A stretch of DNA of 60,605 nucleotides from assembly GCF_022808715.1 (NCBI RefSeq), contig NZ_JAKZKX010000013.1:43007-103611 (forward strand). The letters are read 5' to 3'. The notes under the pieces are model-generated. The model searched no databases. It saw nothing but the letters and a program-made list of their open reading frames with translations, and was not told the DNA's origin. The translations under genes and the position numbers were made by a program. The stretch comes from Fundidesulfovibrio agrisoli (lineage in GTDB: Bacteria > Desulfobacterota > Desulfovibrionia > Desulfovibrionales > Desulfovibrionaceae). Position 1 is the first letter of the stretch; the number at the start of each line of letters is the position of its first letter. Positions 18,328 to 27,618 of the stretch are shown here, in pieces.

Positions 18328-19527
18328 CTACAGGTCGCCCAGCACGTCGCCCAGGGCCTCTGCGAAGCGCTTGAGCTCCTCCTGGGTGATGATGAGCGGC
18401 GGCAGCAGGCGCAGCACGGAGCCCGCCGTGAGGTTCAGGATGAAGCCGCGCCGGGTGAGCCCCTCCCAGGCCTTCTGGCCGTCCACGGCCAGGTCGATGC
18501 CGATCATCAGGCCCAGGCCGCGCACTTCCTTGATCTTGCCGGGGTTGCACTCGGCCACGTCCTGGAACAGGGCCTTGGCGAAGTCGCCCATGCGCGCGGC
18601 GCGCTCGGCCAGCTTGTCGCGGTCCATGATCTCGAGGGTCTTCGAGGCCGCGGCGCAAAGCACGGCCCCGCCGCCGAAGGTGGTGGCGTGGGTGCCGGGC
18701 ACGAAACCGGCGGCAACTTCCTCGGTGGCCAGCACCGCGCCCATGGGCAGGCCGTTGGCCAGGGCCTTGGCCGAAGTGATGACGTCCGGCTCCAGCCCGT
18801 AGTGCTGGTGCGCCCACCACTTGCCCGTGCGGCACAGCCCGGTCTGTATCTCGTCCACCATGAACAGGATGCCCGCCTCGCGGCAGGCCGCCTGCACGCC
18901 CTTGAGGTAGTCCACGGGGAAGGGCTTCACGCCGCCCTCGCCCTGGATGATCTCGATGAGCACGGCGGCGGTCTTGGGGCCGATGGCGGCCTTGAGCGCG
19001 TCCAGGTCTCCGGCGGGCACGGTGACGAAGCCCTCGGGCAGGGGATGGAAGCCGTCCTTGACCTTGTCCTGCCCGGTGGCGGTCAGGGTGGCCAGGGTGC
19101 GCCCGTGGAAGGAGTTCACCAGGGTGATGACCTCGTGGCGTTCCTCCCCGCGCACGGCGTGCATGTAGCGCCGGGCGAGCTTGATGGCCCCCTCGTTGGC
19201 CTCCGCGCCGGAGTTGCAGAAGAACGCGCGCCCGGGCCGCCAGGTGCCCAGCAGGGCCTCGGCCAGCTCGGCCTGGGGCTCCTGGTAGAACACGTTGGAG
19301 ACGTGCACCAACTGCCCGGCCTGGGCGCAGATGGCCTGGGTGACCTCGGGGTGGCAGTGGCCCAGGTTGCACACGGCGATGCCCGCCAGCAGGTCGAGGT
19401 ATTCGCGGCCGTCCAGGTCGTACAGGGCGCAGCCCTTGCCCTTGGCGATGGCCAGGGGGTAGCGGCCGTAGGTGTTCATGATGGACGCGCCGACGCGCTG
19501 TTTGAGTGCCTCGAATTTTTCGCTCAT
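18328..19527 (-). CDS. argD: Acetylornithine aminotransferase
   Basis: This 399-residue class III aminotransferase makes N-acetylornithine in arginine synthesis, and in many bacteria also serves lysine synthesis. Visible are CNSGAEANEGAIKLAR (PLP phosphate site), NSFHGRT, the VDEIQTGLCRTG block (D225), and SAKALANGLPMGA with the PLP lysine K254. Length and motifs are standard. It lies 113 bp downstream of dut on the same strand. Confidence 0.93.
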   Translation of the reverse strand: MSEKFEALKQRVGASIMNTYGRYPLAIAKGKGCALYDLDGREYLDLLAGIAVCNLGHCHPEVTQAICAQAGQLVHVSNVFYQEPQAELAEALLGTWRPGRAFFCNSGAEANEGAIKLARRYMHAVRGEERHEVITLVNSFHGRTLATLTATGQDKVKDGFHPLPEGFVTVPAGDLDALKAAIGPKTAAVLIEIIQGEGGVKPFPVDYLKGVQAACREAGILFMVDEIQTGLCRTGKWWAHQHYGLEPDVITSAKALANGLPMGAVLATEEVAAGFVPGTHATTFGGGAVLCAAASKTLEIMDRDKLAERAARMGDFAKALFQDVAECNPGKIKEVRGLGLMIGIDLAVDGQKAWEGLTRRGFILNLTAGSVLRLLPPLIITQEELKRFAEALGDVLGDL

Positions 19528-19640
19528 GGATGCCTCGCGATGGAAGATCGTCCGCGTCGCCCTCGGCGAGACGGATTCGTCAACAAAAGTCCTTTAAGGG
19601 AAAAGGCCGTGGCCGGTGGAGTGGGGCGTGGGCGCGGCCC

Positions 19641-20135
19641 CTAGTGGGAGCCGGTGTGCCCGAAACCGCCCTCGCCTCGGCAGGTTTGGCCCAGTTCGTC
19701 AGCCGCCTGGATGATGACCGGACGGTACGGCATGACGACGAGCTGGGCGATGCGCTCTCCCCTGGCGACGGTTCTGGGGGTTTGGGAGGTGTTGAGCAGC
19801 CAGACCACGATCTCGCCCCGGTAGTCCGGGTCGATGACGCCAACGCCCTGGGCCACCACGAGGCCGTGCTTGGCCCCGAGCCCGGAGCGGGAATAGACGA
19901 AGCCCGCCAGGCCCGGCTCGCAGATCTCGATGGCGATGCCCGTTCCGAAGGCGTGGCGCGCCCCCGGGGCCACCACCACCTCGGGCTCGTCCATGGCGGC
20001 GCGCAGGTCCATCCCGGCGGAACCGGGGGTGGCCGGCTCCAGGCTGAACTCGGACCAGATGGCGTGCGTATGCCTCACCTTCATGGTCACGGGCGCGGTC
20101 CCGGGCGTGGCGATGGACGGGTCGGAGAGGCTCAC
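19641..20135 (-). CDS. dut: Deoxyuridine 5'-triphosphate nucleotidohydrolase (dUTPase)
   Basis: This 164-residue trimeric enzyme hydrolyses dUTP to dUMP, supplying thymidylate precursor and keeping uracil out of DNA. All five motifs are present: AGMDLRA, YSRSGLGAKHG, GVIDPDYRGEI, ERIAQLVV and RGEGGFGHTGSH. The start is GTG with AAGGAG five bases upstream, giving about 15 extra N-terminal residues relative to typical dUTPases; an internal ATG at residue 18 is the alternative. Confidence 0.95.
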   Translation of the reverse strand: MSLSDPSIATPGTAPVTMKVRHTHAIWSEFSLEPATPGSAGMDLRAAMDEPEVVVAPGARHAFGTGIAIEICEPGLAGFVYSRSGLGAKHGLVVAQGVGVIDPDYRGEIVVWLLNTSQTPRTVARGERIAQLVVMPYRPVIIQAADELGQTCRGEGGFGHTGSH

Positions 20136-20296
20136 GGAGGCTCCTTGGGGTTGATCGCTCGCCCTGCACTAGCGCTTTTGGGTCCGCAGCAAAAGGAAAA
20201 AATGAAGCCCGGGCAAGGCCCTGCACCTGCGCCTTGCCATTTCACAAAAGCCTTGGCATGGTGTCGAGGCTTAATCTTTTCATCATAAGGACAGCC

Positions 20297-22870
20297 ATGC
20301 AACCACTGCGCGTCTACAGCGTTGTCCCCAAGTTGCCGCCCAGGCTCAAACCGCTCTGGGAGTTGGCCTACAACCTCTGGTACTCGTGGAACAACGAGAT
20401 CGCCGAGTTGTTCGCCCAGGTGGACCAGAAACTCTGGCGCGAGTGCGAGCTGAACCCCGTGGCCTTCCTCAACAGGCTGCCCCAGCGCACCCTGGAGAAC
20501 CTGGCCACGGACCAGTTCTTCCTGGACAGGCTCACGGAACTCAGGCGCAACCTGGAGACGTACCTCTCCAAGGCCACCATCTCCATCCCCTTCCCCGAGG
20601 GGGAGAACAAGGAGCCGGTCATCGCCTACTTCAGCCTGGAGTACGGCATCTCCAAGGGGCTGCCCATCTACTCCGGCGGCCTGGGCATCCTGGCGGGCGA
20701 CCACCTGAAGTCCGCGTCGGACCTGAGCCTGCCCCTGGTGGCCATCGGCATCGCCTACCAGCAGGGCTACTTCCGCCAGTACCTCACGCCCGACGGCTGG
20801 CAGCAGGAGCGCTACCCCGTCTACGACTTCGAGCAGATGCCCATGACCCCCTGCCTGGACGCGGACGGCAAGCGCCTGCTCATCTCGGTCGACCTCAAGG
20901 GCGACCGCGTGTTCGCCCAGGTCTGGCGGGTGGCGGTGGGGCGCATCAGCCTCTACCTGCTGGACACCAACATCCAGGAGAACCAGCCCCAGTTCAAGCA
21001 GATCACCACCAGGCTCTACGGCGGCAACCTGGAGATGCGCCTCTGGCAGGAGATCCTGCTGGGCATCGGCGGCATCAAGACCCTGGACGCCCTGGGCTTC
21101 AAGCCCAAGGTGATCCACATGAACGAGGGCCACTCCGCCTTCGCGGGCCTGGAGCGCATCCGCCGCTTCATGGAGAACGCCGGGCTGACCTTCGAGGCCG
21201 CGGCCGAGCTGGTGGCCTCCTCCTCCATCTTCACCACGCACACCCCGGTCCCGGCGGGCAACGACCGCTTCCCGCCCGACCTCATGCAGCCCTACTTCGA
21301 GGACTACGCCCGCAAGCTGGGCCTGGCCTGGAAGGTGTTCCTGGCCCTGGGCCGCGAAGACCCCCGCAACGACGCCGAGCCCTTCTGCATGACGGTGCTG
21401 GCGCTTCGGCTCTCGCGCATCAACAACGGCGTGTCCATCCTGCACGGGTTCGTGTCGCGCAACATGTGGAAGCGGGTCTGGCCGCAGTACCCCGTGGAGG
21501 ACGTGCCCATCGGCGCGGTGACCAACGGCGTGCACGTGCCCACCTGGGTCGCCCCGGACCTGGCCCTGCTCTTCGACCGCTACATGGGCCCCAACTGGCG
21601 CGAGGACCCGGACTGCCCCCGCGTGTTCGAGCAGACCGAGGCCATCTCCGACGCGGAGCTGTGGCGCACCCACGAGCGCCTGCGCGAGCGCCTGATCGAC
21701 TTCGTGCGCCGCCGCCTGCACGACCAGCTGCTGGCGCGCGGGGCCAAGCGCAAGGAGCTCCAGATCGCCGAGGAGGTGCTGGACCCCCAGGCCCTGACCA
21801 TCGGCTTCGCCCGGCGCTTCGCCACCTACAAGCGCGCCACGCTGCTGCTCTCCGACCAGGAGCGGCTGGTGAAGCTCATCTCCGACTCGTCCAGGCCCCT
21901 GCAGTTCATCTTCGCGGGCAAGGCCCACCCCCACGACAACGAGGGCAAGAAGCTCATCCAGCAGCTTGTGCAGCTCTGCGAAACCGCCGAGTGCCGCTAC
22001 AGCATGGTCTTCCTGGAAGACTACGACATGGAGATCGCCTCCTACATGTACCACGGCTGCGACGTGTGGATGAACACCCCGCGCCGCCCCCTGGAGGCCT
22101 GCGGCACCTCGGGCATGAAGGCCATGTGCAACGGCGTGCTCAACTTCTCCACCCTGGACGGCTGGTGGGCCGAGGCCTGGAAGCCCGACAACTCCCTTGG
22201 CTGGGCCATCGGCCTGGGCGAGGAGTACGAAGACGTGCAGTACCAGGATTTCGTCGAATCCCAGATGCTCTACAATGCCCTGGAGAACGAGATCGTCCCC
22301 ACCTTCTACGAGCGGGGCCACGGCAACCTGCCGCGCGGCTGGATCCGCAAGATGAAGGAGTCCCTCAAGACCCTGGGCCCGGTGTTCACCTCCCACCGCA
22401 TGGTGGAGGACTACGCCCGCGTGGCCTACGGCCCGGCCATCGAGAACTACAACCGCCTGGTCAAGGCCGAGTTCGCCGCCGCCAAGGACCTGGCCCAGTG
22501 GCGCATGGAGATGATGACCAAGTGGTCCAGCCTGAACGTGCGCAACGTCCAGGCCACGGACCCGGGGCAGGTGTTCGTGGGCGAGCCCATCGTGGTCACC
22601 GCGGAGATCAGCCTGAACGGCATCCGCCCGCAGGACGTGCGCGTGGAGGTGTACTCCGGCCCCGTGGACTACGAGGGCAAGTTCACCCAGCGCGAAACCA
22701 CCATCATGCAGCCCAGCGACTCCACGCAGGACGGCTGGCAGGTGTTCAGGGGCGAGGTGATGCCCGTGGAGGCCGGCAGGTTCGGCTTCACCGTGCGCAT
22801 CCTGCCGCACCACCCGCTGCTGTTGGACAGCCACTCGCTCGGGCTCATCAAGTGGGCGGAGCAGGGGTAG
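20297..22870 (+). CDS. glgP: Alpha-glucan (glycogen/maltodextrin) phosphorylase with N-terminal DUF3417
   Basis: This 857-residue enzyme releases glucose-1-phosphate from alpha-1,4-glucan stores using PLP and phosphate. The N-terminal block PPRLKPLWELAYNLWYSWN is the DUF3417 typical of the archaeal/bacterial short phosphorylase family. The core has YFSLEYGISKGLPIYSGGLG, TNGVHVPTWV, FAGKAHPHDNEGK and the RPLEACGTSGMKAMCNG nucleotide/phosphate region. The ATG at 20297 follows ATAAGGA; starts further upstream lack a ribosome site. A T-tailed terminator follows. Confidence 0.93.
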   Translation: MQPLRVYSVVPKLPPRLKPLWELAYNLWYSWNNEIAELFAQVDQKLWRECELNPVAFLNRLPQRTLENLATDQFFLDRLTELRRNLETYLSKATISIPFPEGENKEPVIAYFSLEYGISKGLPIYSGGLGILAGDHLKSASDLSLPLVAIGIAYQQGYFRQYLTPDGWQQERYPVYDFEQMPMTPCLDADGKRLLISVDLKGDRVFAQVWRVAVGRISLYLLDTNIQENQPQFKQITTRLYGGNLEMRLWQEILLGIGGIKTLDALGFKPKVIHMNEGHSAFAGLERIRRFMENAGLTFEAAAELVASSSIFTTHTPVPAGNDRFPPDLMQPYFEDYARKLGLAWKVFLALGREDPRNDAEPFCMTVLALRLSRINNGVSILHGFVSRNMWKRVWPQYPVEDVPIGAVTNGVHVPTWVAPDLALLFDRYMGPNWREDPDCPRVFEQTEAISDAELWRTHERLRERLIDFVRRRLHDQLLARGAKRKELQIAEEVLDPQALTIGFARRFATYKRATLLLSDQERLVKLISDSSRPLQFIFAGKAHPHDNEGKKLIQQLVQLCETAECRYSMVFLEDYDMEIASYMYHGCDVWMNTPRRPLEACGTSGMKAMCNGVLNFSTLDGWWAEAWKPDNSLGWAIGLGEEYEDVQYQDFVESQMLYNALENEIVPTFYERGHGNLPRGWIRKMKESLKTLGPVFTSHRMVEDYARVAYGPAIENYNRLVKAEFAAAKDLAQWRMEMMTKWSSLNVRNVQATDPGQVFVGEPIVVTAEISLNGIRPQDVRVEVYSGPVDYEGKFTQRETTIMQPSDSTQDGWQVFRGEVMPVEAGRFGFTVRILPHHPLLLDSHSLGLIKWAEQG

Positions 22871-22911
22871 GGGGCGGAAACCCGCCAAACATGACGATCC
22901 GGCAATGCTGA

Positions 22912-22941
22912 GGCGCGGGGCTTGTGGCCCCGCGCCGTTTT
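22912..22941 (+). terminator. Rho-independent terminator
   Basis: GGCGCGGGGC / GCCCCGCGCC with a 5-nt loop is followed by GTTTTCGTTT. It separates the phosphorylase gene from corA. Confidence 0.88.
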
Positions 22942-22975
22942 CGTTTAGAGCGGCGCGAGAATAAGGAGTCCCCCG

Positions 22976-24058
22976 ATGTTCGAACAACTTCGCCGCCGCA
23001 GCAGGACCGCAGGCCGCGCCCCGGGCACCCCGGAATACGTCGGCGTCGAGCGCAGCACGCCCGTCACCCTCCAGATGATAACCTACGACGCCTCCGGGGT
23101 GGAGTCCGTCCACCCGGAGCACCTGCGCGAGTGCGCCTGCTTCAGCGAGGGGCCGGGCGTCAGTTGGATCAATATCGACGGCCTGCACGACCCCGCCGTG
23201 GTGAGCGAGGCGGCCGAGGTGTTCAAGATCCACCCCCTGGTGGTGGAGGACATCGTGCACACCGGCCAGCGCCCCAAGATGGAGGAGCTTGGGGACTCCC
23301 TGTTCGTCATCATCAAGATGCTCAGTTTCAACGAGAAGACGCGCAAGGTCGAGGACGAGCAGGTCAGCTTCATCCTGGGCAGCCACTACCTGCTCACCTT
23401 CCAGGAGCACGCCAACGGCGACGTCTTCGGCGAGGTGCGCAAGCGCATCATGGGCCGCAAGGGCCGGGTCTGCAGCATGGGGGCGGACTACCTGCTCTAC
23501 GCCCTGATGGACGCCGTGGTGGACAACTACTTCGTGGTGCTGGAGCGCATGGGCGAGGAGATCGAGGACATCGAGGAGATGCTGCTCTCCGCGCCCAAGC
23601 CAGAGCACCTGGAGGCCCTGCACGGCCTGCGGCGCGAAGCCCTGTTCCTGCGCAAGTACATCTTCCCCCTGCGCGAGGTGGTGGCCAAGCTGGAGAAGGG
23701 CGGCAACGAGCTCATCTCGGACAACACCATCTTCTACCTGCGCGACCTCTACGACCACACCATACAGGTGATGGACACGGTGGAGACCTTCCGGGACATG
23801 CTCTCCGGCATGGTGGAGCTCTACCTCTCCAACATCAGCCTGAAGATGAACGAGATCATGAAGGTGCTGACCATGTTCTCCAGCTTCTTCATCCCGCTCA
23901 CCTTCATCGCCGGGCTCTACGGCATGAACTTCAAGTTCATGCCCGAGCTGGAGTGGGAATACGGCTACTTCGCCGTGCTCGCGCTCATGGCCACCATAGG
24001 CGTGAGCATGCTCCTGCTCTTCAGGCGCAAGGGCTGGATCGGGAAACGTTCGAGATAG
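22976..24058 (+). CDS. corA: CorA-type magnesium/cobalt channel
   Basis: This 360-residue inner-membrane protein carries the CorA selectivity signature YGMNFKFMPEL between two C-terminal helices (about 298-318 and 330-350). The large cytoplasmic N-terminal domain has the expected helices (VDNYFVVLERMGEEIEDIEEM). CorA pentamers let Mg2+ (and Co2+/Ni2+) into the cell. The start follows AAGGAG. It appears to be a single-gene unit between a terminator and a sensor kinase gene. Confidence 0.93.
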   Translation: MFEQLRRRSRTAGRAPGTPEYVGVERSTPVTLQMITYDASGVESVHPEHLRECACFSEGPGVSWINIDGLHDPAVVSEAAEVFKIHPLVVEDIVHTGQRPKMEELGDSLFVIIKMLSFNEKTRKVEDEQVSFILGSHYLLTFQEHANGDVFGEVRKRIMGRKGRVCSMGADYLLYALMDAVVDNYFVVLERMGEEIEDIEEMLLSAPKPEHLEALHGLRREALFLRKYIFPLREVVAKLEKGGNELISDNTIFYLRDLYDHTIQVMDTVETFRDMLSGMVELYLSNISLKMNEIMKVLTMFSSFFIPLTFIAGLYGMNFKFMPELEWEYGYFAVLALMATIGVSMLLLFRRKGWIGKRSR

Positions 24059-24125
24059 GAGCCAGCGGCGGCGGCCCGCGTTAAAGCGATTGTCACCAAT
24101 GGGGCTTCTCGGCTACCCTGGATGC

Positions 24126-26474
24126 ATGAATTTCCGTCGCCATGCAGCATCCCGGGGGCTTACGGCCCTGGTGCTCGCCGTGGCCCTGTGCGGCCCATGG
24201 GCGCAGCCGGCCAGCGCCGGGCAGGATCCGCCCGCGGACCAGCCAGCTCCGGCCAAACGCGTGCTGGTCGCTTTCGCCGAGACCCCCGAGTATCTCGCCT
24301 ATCCCAACTTCCTGGCCAGCATCAAAACGACCCTCGCCGAGCAATACGGGCTGCGCCCGGACTTCTCCATCGAATACCTGGCCATGGGCCGCAACGCCCG
24401 GGATTCCGACTACTCCACCGACCTCAAGCGCTTCCTCGCCGCCAAGTACCGCTACACCCCGCCCGACGTCGTGATCTCCTTCGGGGGCACCGGCGCAGCG
24501 TTCATGCTGGCCAACGGGGCTGAAATGTTCCCCGGCAAGCCGCTGGTGGTGGCCGGGGCCACCATGGGCAGGGCGCCGGAGAACCTGCCCCCCGGAGTCA
24601 CGGTGCTGGCCACCAGCTTCGACCCTGCCCGGGCCGTGCAGTCCATCCAGCGCCTTCGGCCCCTGGTGCGCAACATCGCGGTGGTGATCGGCGCCTCCCC
24701 CGCCGAGCTGCGGCTGGCGGAGGCATGGAAGGCGGCGCTCGGCAAGGGGACCCCGGACTGCTCCGTGGAGTTCGTCGACAACCGCAGGCTGGTCGAAACC
24801 ATAGAATTCCTGGCCCGCCTTCGTCCCAACTCGGCCATACTGTTCCACTCCTACTTCCAGGACGGCGCGGGTGCCGCATTCCACCCGCTCACCGTGTTCC
24901 ACCGCATCGCAAGCGAGGCAGGGGTTCCGCTGTTCGTCACCCAGGACACTTTCGTGGGCGTGGGGGGCGTGGGGGGCTACGTCATCAGCAACCGGACCGC
25001 CGGGGCCGCGGCTGCCCGCGTGGTGGGGGAAATCCTTTCCGGCAAACCCCAGGACGGGGTGCTCGCCGCGGACAACACCGAGAATCTCTATGACTGGCGT
25101 CAGCTCAGACGCTGGGGCATTGAGGAATCCCGGCTGCCCAAGGGCAGCCGGGTGGAATACCGCGAGCCCTCCGCCTGGCTGACCTACCGCTGGCAGATCG
25201 TGGCCGTGCTCATGCTGCTGGCCTTCCTCTTCAGCTACATCGTCATTCTGCACGTGGCCCGGGCCCGGCATCTGCGCATGCAGGGCGAACTGGCCCGCAG
25301 CAAGAACAAGCTCCACGCCCTGCTGGAGGCCATGCCCTCGGCCATCATCGCCGTGGATCAGAAGGGGCTCGTAAGCAGTTGGAACAGGGAGGCCGCGCTG
25401 CTCAGCGGCGTGCCCGAGGCGCGGGCCCTGGGCCTGCCCCTGCGCGAGGCCTTCCCCTGGCTGGCGGAGCAGGTGGAGGGCACGGACGCGCAACAGCTTG
25501 CCAGCCAGTCGCAGCACATCGAGCGCGCCGATTTTCTCCAGGGCGAGGAGCACAGGTTCCTGAGCATCTCCATGTACGCGGTGGAGGAGGGCGAGGCCCG
25601 CGAGGTGGTGCTGCGCGTCGACGACGTGAGCAGGCAGGTGCGCCTGGAAGAGCTGATGATCCACAACGAGAAGATCATGTCCCTGGGGGGGCTGGCCGCC
25701 GGCATGGCCCACGAGATCAACAACCCCCTGGGCATCATCCTGCAGTCCGTGCAGAACGTGGAGCGCAGGCTTTCTCCCGTCTTCGCCAAGAACGGGCAGG
25801 CTGCCAGCGAGTGCGGCCTGCCGCTGCCCGCCCTGGACTGCTACCTGGAGCGGCGCGGCGTGGCCGTGGCCCTCAAGGACATCAAGGAGGCCGGAGCCCG
25901 CGCGGCGGAGATCGTCCGAAACACGCTGGACTTCTCGCGCAAGGACGGCGAGGGCCTGGAGCCCTGCGACCTTGTGAGCCTGCTGGGCAACATCGTGGGC
26001 ATCGCCCAGAGCGATTTCGACCTGGAAAGCAACTACGACATGAAGAAGGTGCGCCTGATTTTCGACCACGGGCCCGGCCCGGTGACGGCGCACTGCTCCC
26101 GCAGCCAGATCGGGCAGGTGTTCCTGAACCTCATCAAGAACGGGGTGCAGGCCATGGGCACGTTGGAGGCCAAGGACTACGTCCCCACCCTGACCATGAC
26201 CGTGCGCGAAGACCAGGACACCTGCTACGTGGAGTTCGCGGACAACGGCCCCGGCATCCCGGAGAGCGTGCAGAAGCACATCTTCGAGCCCTTCTTCACC
26301 ACAAAGAAGCCGGGCAAGGGCACAGGGCTGGGGCTTTCTGTCTCCTACTTCATCGTGGCCCGCAACCATGGGGGGCGTATGAGCGTGGAATCCGTGCCGG
26401 GCAAGGGCGCGCGCTTCATGGTGGCCCTGCCAAAGTTCCCCCGCGGCCGCCAGCAGGGAGCCGCCGAAGCGTAA
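24126..26474 (+). CDS. Sensor histidine kinase with periplasmic ABC-substrate-binding-like domain
   Basis: The 782-residue protein begins with a signal peptide (about 1-31, ...PASAG). A periplasmic domain resembling the ABC_sub_bind family (about 40-330; DVVISFGGTGAAF, GKPLVVAGATMG, YVISNRTAGAAAARVVGEIL) is followed by one membrane helix (about 354-376), a PAS domain, and a histidine kinase core with H-box GGLAAGMAHEINNPLGI (His about 529) and ATPase motifs NLIKNGVQAMG, DNGPGIP and GTGLGLSVSY. It probably senses a small ligand directly. It is 37 bp ahead of an HD-GYP response regulator, its likely partner. The start is uncertain: an ATG at 24099 and a TTG at 24090 are alternatives, and none has a strong ribosome site. 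Confidence 0.88.
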   Translation: MNFRRHAASRGLTALVLAVALCGPWAQPASAGQDPPADQPAPAKRVLVAFAETPEYLAYPNFLASIKTTLAEQYGLRPDFSIEYLAMGRNARDSDYSTDLKRFLAAKYRYTPPDVVISFGGTGAAFMLANGAEMFPGKPLVVAGATMGRAPENLPPGVTVLATSFDPARAVQSIQRLRPLVRNIAVVIGASPAELRLAEAWKAALGKGTPDCSVEFVDNRRLVETIEFLARLRPNSAILFHSYFQDGAGAAFHPLTVFHRIASEAGVPLFVTQDTFVGVGGVGGYVISNRTAGAAAARVVGEILSGKPQDGVLAADNTENLYDWRQLRRWGIEESRLPKGSRVEYREPSAWLTYRWQIVAVLMLLAFLFSYIVILHVARARHLRMQGELARSKNKLHALLEAMPSAIIAVDQKGLVSSWNREAALLSGVPEARALGLPLREAFPWLAEQVEGTDAQQLASQSQHIERADFLQGEEHRFLSISMYAVEEGEAREVVLRVDDVSRQVRLEELMIHNEKIMSLGGLAAGMAHEINNPLGIILQSVQNVERRLSPVFAKNGQAASECGLPLPALDCYLERRGVAVALKDIKEAGARAAEIVRNTLDFSRKDGEGLEPCDLVSLLGNIVGIAQSDFDLESNYDMKKVRLIFDHGPGPVTAHCSRSQIGQVFLNLIKNGVQAMGTLEAKDYVPTLTMTVREDQDTCYVEFADNGPGIPESVQKHIFEPFFTTKKPGKGTGLGLSVSYFIVARNHGGRMSVESVPGKGARFMVALPKFPRGRQQGAAEA

Positions 26475-26511
26475 GCCGTACCGGGATACACATTGAACCC
26501 AGGAGGGCAGG

Positions 26512-27594
26512 ATGAAAATCCTGGTCATCGACGATGATTCGGCGATCCGCAACAGCGTCCGCGACTTTCTGGAGGACTGCGACCGGGAAGTGCTCCTGGC
26601 CGCCAACGGGCAGGAAGCCCTGGACCTGCTGCAGGCCCGCGACGACATCGGCGTGGCCCTGGTGGACCTGAACATGCCGGTGATGGACGGCTACACCTTC
26701 CTGTCCAAAGTGCGGGAGAGCCGCCCCGGCCTGCCCACGGTGGTGCTCTCGGGCGTGGGGGTGCTCTCCGACGCCATGGCCGCCATCAGGGCCGGAGCCT
26801 GGGACTTCATCTCGAAGCCCATCCTCAATTTCGACGTGCTGCTGCACTCCATCTCCTCCGTGGAAGAGAAGGCCAGGCTGCTGGCCGAGAACAGGGCCTA
26901 CCAGGAACACCTGGAGGAGATGGTCCGCCAGCGCACCATGCAGCTCGAAATCGCCAACGAGCGCGTGATCCACTGCCTGGGCAAGGCCGCCGAGTTCCGC
27001 GACAACGACACGGGGCACCATGTCATCCGCGTGGGCGAGATCGCCAGGATACTGGCCACGCACATGGGCCTCGACCAGGACTTCAGGCGCCTGATCCGCC
27101 TGGCCGCGCCCATGCACGACATCGGCAAGATCTCCATCCCGGACCATATCCTGCTCAAACCCGGCCCCCTCTCCGACGAGGAGTGGGAGGTGATGAAGCG
27201 CCACACCATCCTGGGCTGCGAGATGCTGCATTTCAACCCCGAGGACGCCAAGCCCGGCTGCACCCTGGACCTGCTCAACCTGCTGGAAGGCCAGGACGAC
27301 CTGATCTCCATGGCCCAGCGCATCGCCCTGTGCCACCACGAGCGCTGGGACGGCCTGGGCTACCCCCACGGGCTCAGGGGCGACGAGATTCCGCTGGAGG
27401 CGCGCATCGTCTCCGTGGTGGACGTCTACGACGCCCTTGGCAGCATGCGCCCCTACAAGAAGGCCATCCCCGAGGACGTGTGCAAGGCCAAGATCATAGG
27501 GGCAAGCGGCAAGTACTTCGATCCGGCGGTGGTGGAAGCGTTCGAGCGCCATTACGACGAGGTGGCGGAGATCAGGCGGAAATACGCGGACTGA
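26512..27594 (+). CDS. Response regulator with HD-GYP c-di-GMP phosphodiesterase output
   Basis: This 360-residue protein has a receiver domain (1-120; DDD at 8-10, phospho-acceptor in VALVDLNMPVMDG, conserved Lys in ISKP) and an HD-GYP domain (about 150-350; MHDIGKISIPDHIL, then CHHERWDGLGYPHGL and VVDVYDAL). HD-GYP enzymes hydrolyse cyclic di-GMP. The metal-binding His/Asp residues and the GYP triad look intact, so it should be active. It is co-transcribed with the kinase upstream and probably turns that kinase's signal into lower c-di-GMP. Confidence 0.92.
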   Translation: MKILVIDDDSAIRNSVRDFLEDCDREVLLAANGQEALDLLQARDDIGVALVDLNMPVMDGYTFLSKVRESRPGLPTVVLSGVGVLSDAMAAIRAGAWDFISKPILNFDVLLHSISSVEEKARLLAENRAYQEHLEEMVRQRTMQLEIANERVIHCLGKAAEFRDNDTGHHVIRVGEIARILATHMGLDQDFRRLIRLAAPMHDIGKISIPDHILLKPGPLSDEEWEVMKRHTILGCEMLHFNPEDAKPGCTLDLLNLLEGQDDLISMAQRIALCHHERWDGLGYPHGLRGDEIPLEARIVSVVDVYDALGSMRPYKKAIPEDVCKAKIIGASGKYFDPAVVEAFERHYDEVAEIRRKYAD

Positions 27595-27618
27595 GAAGGG
27601 GCAACCGGCTGGGCGGCG

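Noticed and set aside
20132-23758. A 1208-codon minus-strand open frame across glgP and corA
   Set aside because: Antisense shadow caused by high GC at third codon positions; it crosses two real genes and a terminator.
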